A stretch of DNA of 19,709 nt from a candidate division TA06 bacterium SM23_40 (GTDB lineage Bacteria; LJUI01; SM1-40), in contig LJUI01000032.1 in assembly GCA_001303705.1 (NCBI GenBank), positions 1 to 19,709 of the forward strand, given 5' to 3'. The position numbers and the translations under genes were made by a program. Positions 1 to 6,022 of this stretch are shown here, piece by piece (positions within the stretch are counted from its first letter, which is position 1; each line of letters opens with the position of its first letter). The notes beneath the pieces are model-generated. The model searched no databases. It had not been told where the DNA came from and worked only from the letters and a program-made list of their open reading frames with translations.

Positions 1-1581
1 CGCTCGAACCGGGATGAGATTCTAGATCGCTGGCAGACTGGCGTGATCAAGGTGGACGAGGAAGAGCGTCAGCGAGTCGGAGCTGGTGACGTAGACCTTG
101 GGGGATTCTTAGAGCACTTCTTCAGAGCGATCGAAGACGGCGATCTGAGTCATCTCTACCGAATGCTGGGGGAGGTTGCGAAGCAGCGATGGCGGATCTG
201 GCGGTTGGCGATTTCGGAGTCCGGGCGCACGGCGCTCTACATCAAGCGTGTTCTGTACGACGTTCTCGACAGGGAATTGACCGACCGGGCCGAGCTCATG
301 CAGGCGGTGAGGATGATCGATGCGTGCACAACTGAACTGATGTACCACTATATCGAGACGTATCAGGCGATGGCGGTGGCCGAGCTCCAGCGTCAGGCAG
401 GACGCCTGGCCAAGGCAGAGCAGGACAAGAAGTTCGCCGTGGAGAGACAGCATCTGCTGGAGAAGCTGAGGCAGCAGGAGAGGCACCTGGCAGCGATCGT
501 CGACGGGAGCGCTGACGCCATTATCGGGCTCGATCCAGATGGTGTCATCCTTTCCTGGAACCGCGGTGCCGAGCTCATCTTCGGTTATGAGAGTGAGGAG
601 ATGATCGGCAGGTCGATCGAAGTGCTCGTGCCCGATCATCTCAAGAGGGCTCGCGAGCATGAAACGATAGCAAGTCAGGTACGTAACAATGGATTCGTAC
701 GCGGATTGGAGACCGAGCGACTCGCAAAAGGCGGACGCTGGGTGGTTGTCGATCTGACGAGCACGGCGATACGGGACGAACAGGGGAAGATAGTCGGTAT
801 GTCGGCCATCCTCAGAGATATCACGCACCGCAGGCGAATGAGGGAGCGGGTCCTCCATGCTGAACGCCTCGCCACCATAGGAATGATGGCAGCCCGCGTC
901 GCGCACGATGTGCGCAGTCCGCTCAGCTCCATTACGCTCAATGCCGACCTGCTGGCAGAGGAGCTCCGGACCTATGCGGAGAGCAATACGACCGAGGCGC
1001 AGGCACTCCTCAGATCGATCGACTCTGAACTGGAGCGGCTCAGCAAGGTGGTGGATGAGTACCTGAGCTTCGCGCGGCCGCCCGAGGCAAAGTTCGAACC
1101 GCATGACATAGCACAGATAGTGGGGGATCTACTGGACTTTCTGGAGAAAGAGATGGCGGGGAACGGTGTCCGGCTGAGCCGGGCGTTTCACCAGGGCATC
1201 CCGCCCATGCTTGTCGATGCGCATCAGATACGGCAGGCCTGCCTCAATCTCCTCAAGAACAGCTGCGAGGCAATGCCCCACGGGGGCGAGATCACAGCAG
1301 GGATCGAGCGTCAGGGCGATGACGTGCTGATCACTATCACCGATACCGGTGTTGGAATTCCTGAAGACGAGATCGATACCATGTTCAAACCGTTTACAAG
1401 CACCAAAGTGGGAGGGACCGGACTGGGGTTGGCAGTTGCCCAGGAGATTGTGGCGGAACACGGCGGCACGATACGTTGTCAAAGCAGAGTGGGAGAGGGA
1501 GCCACGTTCACCATCAGGTTGCCGCTCTTCCTGGGTAGGATTCGCTCGAAGCCGGAGAGATATGATGCAGATGCAGGGTGA
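1..1581 (+). CDS. Soluble PAS-domain sensor histidine kinase, 5'-truncated by window edge
   Basis: Cytosolic two-component kinase that autophosphorylates a histidine and passes phosphate to its partner regulator. The frame is open from base 1 ([12 protein letters not shown]...), so the GTG at 43 is probably not the true start. The N-terminal ~130 residues resemble the RsbRD-type helical sensor domain (EILDRW motif) and run into a coiled coil. A PAS domain follows (about codons 160-275), then the H-box [12 protein letters not shown] with the phospho-accepting His at 904-906. The ATPase boxes are all present: N-box [12 protein letters not shown]1 [10 protein letters not shown]-box FKPFTSTK and G2 GTGLGLAVA. 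No transmembrane segment or signal peptide is visible, so the signal is probably internal. The gene overlaps the next one by 20 bp, which implies translational coupling with the sigma-54 activator. Kinase identity is certain; the N-terminal domain name is less so, and the ligand is unknown. Confidence 0.93.
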   Translation, partial: RSNRDEILDRWQTGVIKVDEEERQRVGAGDVDLGGFLEHFFRAIEDGDLSHLYRMLGEVAKQRWRIWRLAISESGRTALYIKRVLYDVLDRELTDRAELMQAVRMIDACTTELMYHYIETYQAMAVAELQRQAGRLAKAEQDKKFAVERQHLLEKLRQQERHLAAIVDGSADAIIGLDPDGVILSWNRGAELIFGYESEEMIGRSIEVLVPDHLKRAREHETIASQVRNNGFVRGLETERLAKGGRWVVVDLTSTAIRDEQGKIVGMSAILRDITHRRRMRERVLHAERLATIGMMAARVAHDVRSPLSSITLNADLLAEELRTYAESNTTEAQALLRSIDSELERLSKVVDEYLSFARPPEAKFEPHDIAQIVGDLLDFLEKEMAGNGVRLSRAFHQGIPPMLVDAHQIRQACLNLLKNSCEAMPHGGEITAGIERQGDDVLITITDTGVGIPEDEIDTMFKPFTSTKVGGTGLGLAVAQEIVAEHGGTIRCQSRVGEGATFTIRLPLFLGRIRSKPERYDADAG

Positions 1582-3253
1582 ATATCGAGTGCTGGTCGTA
1601 GATGATGAGGCAGGCACTCGCGAGTCGCTCTCCAAGGTTCTAGCCAAGGAGGGATACGACGTTGCAGCGGCCAGCGACGGCCGAGAGGCATTGAATGTAG
1701 TGGAGAAGGGTGGGATCAACGTCGTGCTCGCCGATGTGAAGATGCCGAGAATGGACGGAGTGGAGCTCCTGCGTGCCGTGAAGAGGTACTCACCGGACAT
1801 CGAAGTCATCCTCATCACCGGGTATGGCACGGTCGAGACCGCTGTCGAGGCAATGCGCGAGGGAGCCTACGACTTCGTGTTGAAGCCGTTCAGACGAGTC
1901 GTCATCACGAAGGCCGTGAGCAAGGCTATCGAGAATCAAATTCTTGTCATCGAGAATCGCGCTCTGCGGGATCAGCTCCACGCGTTCCAGGAGGGAAAGA
2001 GGCTCATCGGCTCCGGACCTGCGATGGCGCGCGTTGTGGAGATCGTTGAGCAGGTCGCTCCCAGTGCTGCCACCGTTCTGATGCTGGGGGAGAGTGGTAC
2101 GGGGAAGGAAGTGGTGGCGAACGCCATCCACCAGCTCAGCCCGCGCCGGGATAGGAGATTCATCAAGGTGAGCTGTGCTGCGCTGCCGGAGACACTTCTC
2201 GAGGCCGAGCTCTTCGGGCATGAGCGTGGGGCCTTCACCGGCGCGGTGGCCCGGAGGGAGGGGCGCTTTGAGGCGGCAGATGGAGGCACCCTGTTTCTCG
2301 ATGAGATCGGAGAGATGTCCCTGGCGACTCAGGTGAAACTTCTTCGCGTGCTGCAGGAGGGGGAGTTTGAACGGCTCGGCTCGACTCGCACCCTCAAAGC
2401 TGACGTCAGACTGATTGCCGCCACCAATGAGGATCTGCTTGAGGCTATCGGTCATGGTTCGTTCAGAGCAGATGTCTACTATCGTCTCAATGTCATCACC
2501 ATTACGGTCCCTCCCCTGCGGGAGCGAAAAGAAGACATCCCTCTTTTCGTAGATCACTTTATTCACATTTATTCGAAGAAGAACGACAAGAAGATCGAGG
2601 GAATATCGGCTGAGGCAATGTCCATGCTCACCCACTACGACTGGCCTGGAAACGTGCGGGAGCTGGAGAACGCTATCGAGCGGGCAGTCGTACTGACGAG
2701 GAGGAAGTTCATCGGCCCACAGGATCTTCCTGTCGATATCAGGCATCCAGGGGACGTCACTGTGGCGGAGGAGATCGCGCCTGCGGAGACTGAGACAGGC
2801 CAGGTGGTCAGGATCCCGATCGGAGTCCCGCTGCGCGTAATCGAGATGCACGTGATAGATGAAACCCTTCGCGCCACAGATTACAACAGGAACCGTGCTG
2901 CCGAGATCCTCGGTCTGAGCGCCAGGACGATCTACCGGAGGCTGAAATCGAAGGAAGAGTCTCCTGTGGTGGGGAAGATGTTACTGGGGCGTCAGGATCT
3001 TCCTCGCGATATCACCTCGCGGGATGGCGGGGGCGATCGGATGCTCCACATTCCGATCGGAATGCCGCTACGCGAGGTCGAGAAGCGGGTCATCGACGAG
3101 ACCCTGCGAGCTACGAACGGCAATAGGAACCGTGCTGCCGAGATCCTCGGTCTCAGCGCCCGGACTATCTATCGGAGAGTCAAAGAGACGGAGAAGGATG
3201 GCGGCGATTCCAGGGGGATGTCAGGGACGGTGCCGAAGGGTGAAGATTACTGA
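1562..3253 (+). CDS. NtrC-family sigma-54-dependent response regulator with two Fis-type HTH domains
   Basis: Phosphorylation-controlled AAA+ activator that opens sigma-54 promoters. Receiver domain, residues 8-115: acidic pair D14/D15, phospho-acceptor D58 and K108. AAA+ domain about 148-380: Walker A GESGTGKE (176-183), GAFTGA loop (223-228, intact, so sigma-54 contact is expected) and Walker [12 protein letters not shown] (241-251). Unusually, the Fis-type HTH occurs twice: about 416-462 and 494-541, both with the core [19 protein letters not shown]. The usual family length is about 450-480 aa; this protein has 563, and the excess is accounted for by the duplication. The ATG at 1562 is one of three close candidates (1562, 1565, 1571). 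GGAGAG at 1554-1559 favours 1565 or 1571 slightly. The gene overlaps the kinase gene, its likely partner. The likely target is the sigma-54 promoter at 5006-5021 (inference). Confidence 0.95.
   Translation: MMQMQGEYRVLVVDDEAGTRESLSKVLAKEGYDVAAASDGREALNVVEKGGINVVLADVKMPRMDGVELLRAVKRYSPDIEVILITGYGTVETAVEAMREGAYDFVLKPFRRVVITKAVSKAIENQILVIENRALRDQLHAFQEGKRLIGSGPAMARVVEIVEQVAPSAATVLMLGESGTGKEVVANAIHQLSPRRDRRFIKVSCAALPETLLEAELFGHERGAFTGAVARREGRFEAADGGTLFLDEIGEMSLATQVKLLRVLQEGEFERLGSTRTLKADVRLIAATNEDLLEAIGHGSFRADVYYRLNVITITVPPLRERKEDIPLFVDHFIHIYSKKNDKKIEGISAEAMSMLTHYDWPGNVRELENAIERAVVLTRRKFIGPQDLPVDIRHPGDVTVAEEIAPAETETGQVVRIPIGVPLRVIEMHVIDETLRATDYNRNRAAEILGLSARTIYRRLKSKEESPVVGKMLLGRQDLPRDITSRDGGGDRMLHIPIGMPLREVEKRVIDETLRATNGNRNRAAEILGLSARTIYRRVKETEKDGGDSRGMSGTVPKGEDY
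2702..3199 (+). repeat. Tandem intragenic duplication of linker plus HTH
   Basis: Two adjacent coding units, about 2702-2956 and 2972-3199, encode near-copies of the activator's C-terminal region. Each has a QDLPxDI linker motif, an IPIGxPLRxxE helix and the Fis-type HTH. DNA identity is high through the HTH core around 2890-2940 and 3128-3178. Differences there are mostly synonymous third-position changes, which suggests a duplication kept under protein-level selection. Confidence 0.9.
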
Positions 3254-3272
3254 AAATCTTCCAACTCTGCTA

Positions 3273-3301
3273 TTGACTGGCGACAGTCGTGTTGATATAA
3301 T
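3273..3301 (+). promoter_or_regulatory. Strong sigma-70-type promoter upstream of tonB
   Basis: TTGACT (3273-3278), a 17-bp spacer and TATAAT (3296-3301), with an extended -10 TG at 3293-3294. This is one mismatch from full consensus. The spacer region also contains a perfect inverted repeat, GACTG-GCGA-CAGTC (3275-3288), partly overlapping the -35, which could be an operator. It lies 91 bp upstream of the tonB start and just after the regulator's stop codon, so tonB is probably transcribed independently of the kinase-regulator pair. Confidence 0.8.
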
Positions 3302-3392
3302 TCACATGCCTTCCGGGAGATGGTAACTGGACAGACATGAGAAGGACTGAGTTCGCAGCATTGACCGGCGGGTGTACGAGGGGGTGTTCTAA

Positions 3393-4010
3393 ATGGCCAG
3401 CAGAAAGATAGTGGACCTGAAAGAGAGTCACGCGATCTACCTCAGGGTAGCGCTCCTCGCCTCCATAGTCTTACATGGCGTCGTCCTGTTCGCGGTGCCG
3501 TACTTCGAGCCGAACGTCAAGCCGAGGACGTACGAAGACGTCATCATCGAGGACATGGAGGCGCCGCCTGAGGTTGAGGAGCCTCCGCCTGAGCAGAGAC
3601 CGGCGCTGCCTGTGGAGGCGGAGTCGGAGGAGGAAGAGGAGCAGGCAGTTGAGACGATCGAGGAGACCGATTTCGATCCGTTCGCGCGGATCGATCAGCC
3701 GATAGCTCCCGAACCTGAGACCCCCGAGTTTGTCGCTTACGATACGCCTCCGCAGCTCATCCGGACCATTGAACCTGAGTATCCTGAGATTGCGCGCAGG
3801 GCCGGGATCGAGGGGACTGTCTTCGTACGGGTGCTGGTGGATGTCGATGGGACCGTTCTCGATGCTCGCATCGAGAAGGGTCTCAACGAGGCTCTGGATC
3901 GAGCCGCCATCGATGCCGCCCTCAAGAGCAAGTTCTCTCCTGCCAAGCAGCGCGACAAACCGGTGCGCGTCTGGGTCACCTATCCGATTCGTTTCACTCT
4001 CAAGGGCTAG
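3393..4010 (+). CDS. tonB: TonB-family energy transducer
   Basis: Periplasm-spanning protein that couples inner-membrane proton-motive force to outer-membrane TonB-dependent receptors. It has 205 residues. A single N-terminal membrane anchor lies at about 16-38 (YLRVALLASIVLHGVVLFAV), followed by an acidic, proline- and glutamate-rich linker (about 48-110). The C-terminal TonB domain (about 118-203) shows the typical EPEYPEIARRAGIEGTV start and RVWVTYPIRF end. The linker is dominated by Glu-Pro rather than the Lys-Pro repeats of E. coli TonB. GAGGGGG at 3378-3384, 8 nt before the ATG, supports this start. No exbB/exbD or receptor gene is in the window, so the partner is unknown. The gene has its own promoter and terminator and so stands alone between two regulatory loci. 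Confidence 0.92.
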   Translation: MASRKIVDLKESHAIYLRVALLASIVLHGVVLFAVPYFEPNVKPRTYEDVIIEDMEAPPEVEEPPPEQRPALPVEAESEEEEEQAVETIEETDFDPFARIDQPIAPEPETPEFVAYDTPPQLIRTIEPEYPEIARRAGIEGTVFVRVLVDVDGTVLDARIEKGLNEALDRAAIDAALKSKFSPAKQRDKPVRVWVTYPIRFTLKG

Positions 4011-4039
4011 CGTCCCCTGTGATGCGTGTTACTTCTCAG

Positions 4040-4072
4040 GGCTCCGGTGGGTCCTTCGCCGGGGCCTTTTTC
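4040..4072 (+). terminator. Rho-independent terminator after tonB
   Basis: GGCTCCGG (4040-4047) pairs with CCGGGGCC (4059-4066) as an 8-bp stem with one G-U pair. It is followed directly by a run of five T (4067-4071). It lies 30 nt past the tonB stop codon. Confidence 0.85.
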
Positions 4073-4118
4073 TATGCCGGCGCCTCTCCTCCATGCCTCT
4101 CGGCGGCATATATTTGTA

Positions 4119-4147
4119 TTGACAAAATCGGCCTTCAGTATTAGGTT
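4119..4147 (+). promoter_or_regulatory. Probable sigma-70 promoter for the small Cys-rich gene
   Basis: A perfect -35 TTGACA (4119-4124), a 17-bp spacer and a moderate -10 TAGGTT (4142-4147), in a locally AT-rich patch just past the tonB terminator. Expected transcription start is near 4154, giving a leader of about 170 nt before the ATG at 4328. Confidence 0.6.
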
Positions 4148-4189
4148 TGGACTGGGGAAGGGATTCGAGAGGACGCGGACAGACAGGAC

Positions 4190-4270
4190 GGGAAGCATCG
4201 TCAGGAGATGTCGGGACCGCGCAGTGACGGGGAGCGCATCTCCATGCCGAACCGGAAAGGTCGACGATGC
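4190..4270 (+). ncRNA. Structured 5' leader, riboswitch candidate
   Basis: Nested perfect helices: GCATCGTC (4195-4202) pairs with GACGATGC (4263-4270). Inside it, GGAGATG (4204-4210) pairs with CATCTCC (4237-4243). A further GCTCT-GGTG-AGAGC hairpin follows near 4281-4294. The element lies between a promoter and a small gene, where cis-regulatory RNAs occur. Short blocks resemble the cobalamin riboswitch core in order (GGGAA, GGGACCGC, CGGGGAGCG, ATGCC, CCGGAAAGG), but the hallmark GCCACTG is absent. The ligand is therefore unproven. The pairing is seen directly; function is inferred. Confidence 0.45.
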
Positions 4271-4327
4271 TCCGACTGATAGCTCTGGTGAGAGCAGGGT
4301 GACGTCCACTCGGGGGTGAGATTAGAG

Positions 4328-4642
4328 ATGGGCTGCCCGTATCTTCATCGCGTGGAGATCCGGCTGGCTGGGGTCGATCAGTATTACTGTCGCGGATACA
4401 CCAGCGGCAAGCTGAGGGTCCCCTCACTCTTCGAGCACAACTCCTATTGCTTCTCGGCCAACTATATCAACTGCCCCGTCCTTGTCCACCGTCGACGAAG
4501 ACAGCTCCCGGGTACGGCTCGCGATCAGTTGCCTGCCCGTGACGGAGAGCAGGCGGGAAGGTCAGCCCAACGTGTTCTATCCCCCTCCGCTGACACCGGC
4601 TGCCGCTCCGGCGGGCCGCTCTCGGCTCCCTCCGCTGACTAG
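4328..4642 (+). CDS. Small four-cysteine protein, function unknown; possible frameshift
   Basis: Reading from ATG 4328 gives 104 residues. GGGGGTGAG at 4312-4320 is a well-placed ribosome site; a GTG at 4316 is also in frame. The first ~52 residues look like a real compact domain: Cys3-Pro-Tyr-Leu, Cys21, Cys41 and Cys49-Pro-Val-Leu, with aromatic residues between. This spacing suits binding of one metal ion or Fe-S cluster. I have the impression that short CP...C...C...CP domains occur elsewhere in anaerobic bacteria, but I cannot name a family. After Cys49 this frame turns into Arg/Ser-rich sequence of low coding quality. The frame starting with TTG 4482 has much higher G/C at third positions and runs to a stop at 4677-4679. 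One extra base near 4475-4483 could therefore split a single gene. No function is assigned. Confidence 0.55.
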   Translation: MGCPYLHRVEIRLAGVDQYYCRGYTSGKLRVPSLFEHNSYCFSANYINCPVLVHRRRRQLPGTARDQLPARDGEQAGRSAQRVLSPSADTGCRSGGPLSAPSAD

Positions 4643-4786
4643 CCCCAGAGACGACATTCCTGAGATGACAATCGGCTGATATCGCAGATGTCCGAGGCTC
4701 TCTGCGCGCGTTCGTTCACAGGTGGCGCACCGTGCGGATACGGATGCTTGAGTATCGGACGCCGGGACAGGGGCCTGCGGATGGCA

Positions 4787-4801
4787 CTGACAGAATGTCA
4801 G
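4787..4801. promoter_or_regulatory. Candidate activator site 1
   Basis: Perfect inverted repeat CTGACA-GAA-TGTCAG. On the reverse strand it reads GACATTCTGTCAG, the best-conserved member of three related sites. Its centre is about 238 bp upstream of the predicted sigma-54 start, within the normal range for an enhancer bound by an NtrC-type activator. Confidence 0.6.
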
Positions 4802-4828
4802 GTGCTGCAGCCCGCAGCCGGGGTAACT

Positions 4829-4842
4829 GGACATTTTTTCAG
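4829..4842. promoter_or_regulatory. Candidate activator site 2 (weaker)
   Basis: GACATTTTTTCAG at 4830-4842 matches the site-1 and site-3 pattern GACATTCTGWCAG at 11 of 13 positions. It lies midway between them: 41-43 bp from each by centre. Taken alone it would be unconvincing; the regular spacing is what supports it. Confidence 0.45.
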
Positions 4843-4871
4843 GGGAGGTGGTCATCCAGGTCAAAGTGGCG

Positions 4872-4885
4872 TGACATTCTGACAG
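4872..4885. promoter_or_regulatory. Candidate activator site 3
   Basis: TGACATTCTGACAG matches the reverse complement of site 1 at 13 of 14 positions. It overlaps a second small dyad, TTCTG-A-CAGAA (4877-4887). Its centre is about 154 bp upstream of the predicted transcript start and 84 bp (about eight helical turns) from site 1. Confidence 0.6.
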
Positions 4886-5005
4886 AACATGGCGGTTTTC
4901 GGAGGACAAGGGCACCCGTGCGATACTCCCGGACCTGCCGCTAGTCTATTGATCGCCTGTGAGTTATGTGCAAGCGTCTTATTGGTTCCCGGCCCCAGCC
5001 ATGGT

Positions 5006-5021
5006 TGGCACGCATCTTGCT
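5006..5021 (+). promoter_or_regulatory. Sigma-54 (-24/-12) promoter
   Basis: TGGCACG-N4-TTGCT, with GG at 5007-5008 and GC at 5019-5020 separated by exactly 10 bp. This matches the full sigma-54 consensus, including the preceding pyrimidine. Transcription would begin near 5032 and read into the receiver gene and the oxidoreductase operon. Three activator-like sites lie upstream, and an activator with an intact GAFTGA motif is encoded nearby. Confidence 0.88.
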
Positions 5022-5202
5022 CCTATTCAGAGAATGATGTGGTATCGAGACCTCCTCAGGTCACCATCGCCGGTTTTGTCGTGTGAGCGGGAACTATCGG
5101 AGCTCATGCGGCGTTAGGTTGAAGTGGTGCTGCGCTGAAGGAGGTTGAGCCAACGCACCGAACGGCTAGACAGGGATTGGGACGGGGAACAGAAGGCTGC
5201 TA

Positions 5203-5266
5203 CTGTATTGAATGGAGTACCTGTCAGCGGTACGCCACCTCCCGTGATGGGCTCTCCGCAATACAG
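5203..5266 (+). ncRNA. Predicted three-way junction in the operon leader
   Basis: CTGTATTG (5203-5210) pairs perfectly with CAATACAG (5259-5266), closing a region that holds two smaller hairpins. These are GTACC/GGTAC (5217-5221 with 5229-5233) and CCC/GGG (5241-5243 with 5249-5251). I do not recognise a known riboswitch class. It lies about 75 nt upstream of the first start codon, in the position of a cis-acting RNA. Confidence 0.4.
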
Positions 5267-5305
5267 ATTGGTTGACTCGCCGGGGCGACAATCGCAGTCC
5301 TTCTT

Positions 5306-5339
5306 GTTCCCCGTCTTTTTTGTCCCAGGGGCGGGGAAC
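5306..5339 (+). promoter_or_regulatory. Hairpin covering the ribosome site of the first operon gene
   Basis: GTTCCCCG (5306-5313) pairs perfectly with CGGGGAAC (5332-5339) across an 18-nt loop. The 3' arm is the only plausible Shine-Dalgarno sequence (GGGGA) for the ATG at 5341. When folded, the RNA should block initiation. A T6 run lies in the loop (5315-5320). This could be a translational switch linked to the upstream folded leader, or a constitutive brake. Confidence 0.55.
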
Positions 5340-5340
5340 G

Positions 5341-5712
5341 ATGGCGCAGAGGATCTTGGTCGTTGATGACGATCGGGAGTTTCGCAGCGCGCTCGTAAAG
5401 ATCTTCGAAAGAGAGGGCTATTCCGTCGTGCCGGCCGCCGACGGCGATGAGGCGTTGGATTGTGTGAGGGGGACTTCGTTCGCACTCATCGTGGCTGACG
5501 CTCGTATGCCAAAGCTCGGCGGGCCCGAGCTCGTTCGCCGGCTCAAGGAACAGTGTCCGGGGGCTGCGCTCATTGTGGTCTCAGCGCTGCCGGATGGTCA
5601 GATCAGGGCAGACATGCTGGAGAACGGGGCATTCGATTTTGTCTCGAAGCCGGTGAGACGGGACGAACTGCTCAGGCTGGCACGGCGTGCACTCGCGCCA
5701 CGGGAGCACTGA
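5341..5712 (+). CDS. Single-domain response regulator (CheY-like receiver)
   Basis: Stand-alone receiver of 123 residues with no output domain. It has the acidic residues D9-D11, phospho-acceptor D53 in VADARMPKLGG, the switch Ser81 and K103 in SKPVRRDEL. All catalytic receiver residues are present, so it should be phosphorylated. It is the first gene behind the sigma-54 promoter and lies 34 bp before the oxidoreductase ferredoxin gene. A role as phosphate sink, relay or feedback element for the kinase at the left edge is possible but inferred. ATG 5341 is chosen because MAQRILVVDDD begins the receiver fold exactly, and GGGGA lies 5 nt upstream inside a hairpin. Upstream in-frame starts would add non-conserved residues. 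Confidence 0.9.
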   Translation: MAQRILVVDDDREFRSALVKIFEREGYSVVPAADGDEALDCVRGTSFALIVADARMPKLGGPELVRRLKEQCPGAALIVVSALPDGQIRADMLENGAFDFVSKPVRRDELLRLARRALAPREH

Positions 5713-5746
5713 TGCTGCTCACTGGAGGAAGAGAGGTACGTGACAG

Positions 5747-6022
5747 ATGGCCAGAGTGAAGGCGCTCGAACACGCGGTCGTCACGATCGACCCGGACCAG
5801 TGCAAGGGATGCGAACTCTGCGTCATTGCCTGTCCTGAGCACGTACTGGAGATGTCTCCAGAGCTGAACCGGAGGGGATTCCATTTCTCGCGCTATATCG
5901 GGAGCGGGTGTACAGGCTGCGGATTCTGTTACTATACATGCCCTGAGGCTGGGGCGATCACCGTCTACAAAAAGGGATATACCCCTGAGGGGGAGGAAGA
6001 AGCTCCATGGCCAGAGAGCTGA
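5747..6022 (+). CDS. vorD: 2[4Fe-4S] ferredoxin-like subunit of 2-oxoacid:ferredoxin oxidoreductase
   Basis: Delta-type electron-transfer subunit carrying two [4Fe-4S] clusters. The cluster motifs are [12 protein letters not shown] (Cys19, 22, 25, 29) and [12 protein letters not shown] (Cys55, 58, 61, 65), in a 91-residue protein. It would pass electrons from the thiamine-diphosphate subunits to soluble ferredoxin. The gene is followed with a 16-bp overlap by the alpha subunit gene and then the fused beta-gamma gene, which fixes its complex. A GGAGG/GAGAGG region at 5724-5736 precedes the ATG. The branched-chain (VOR) label comes from the alpha subunit; a 2-oxoglutarate enzyme is the main alternative. 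Confidence 0.88.
   Translation: MARVKALEHAVVTIDPDQCKGCELCVIACPEHVLEMSPELNRRGFHFSRYIGSGCTGCGFCYYTCPEAGAITVYKKGYTPEGEEEAPWPES

Larger units (their letters stand above)
4643..5340 (+). other. 0.7-kb intergenic control region
   Basis: No convincing gene is visible here. The short open frames have poor composition and no good ribosome sites. The region contains three similar sites (4787-4801, 4829-4842, 4872-4885), a sigma-54 promoter (5006-5021) and an expected transcript start near 5032. A leader of about 310 nt follows with several perfect helices: GACCT-CCTC-AGGTC at 5049-5062, GGTGC (5126-5130) with GCACC (5155-5159), a junction at 5203-5266 and a hairpin at 5306-5339. Confidence 0.75.

Noticed and set aside
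109-1104. Minus-strand open frame (331 codons) opposite the histidine kinase
   Set aside because: The kinase boxes on the plus strand are unmistakable; the antisense translation shows no domain and no ribosome site.
1349-1561. Extended N-terminus of the sigma-54 regulator inside the kinase gene
   Set aside because: This part is the out-of-frame shadow of the kinase ATPase domain; the receiver domain starts just after ATG 1562.
4804-4839. Terminator from GCTGC-GCAGC hairpin plus T6
   Set aside because: The 5-bp stem lies 15 nt from the T run, too far for intrinsic termination; the T run belongs to the middle activator-like site.
4688-4882. Short plus-strand open frames in the 4.7-5.1 kb region
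   Set aside because: They have poor codon composition, no convincing ribosome sites and no motifs, and they overlap the phased regulatory sites.
5145-5366. Open frame from TTG 5145 directly after AAGGAGG
   Set aside because: The ribosome site touches the start codon with no spacing. The translation has no motif and runs over the receiver gene start.
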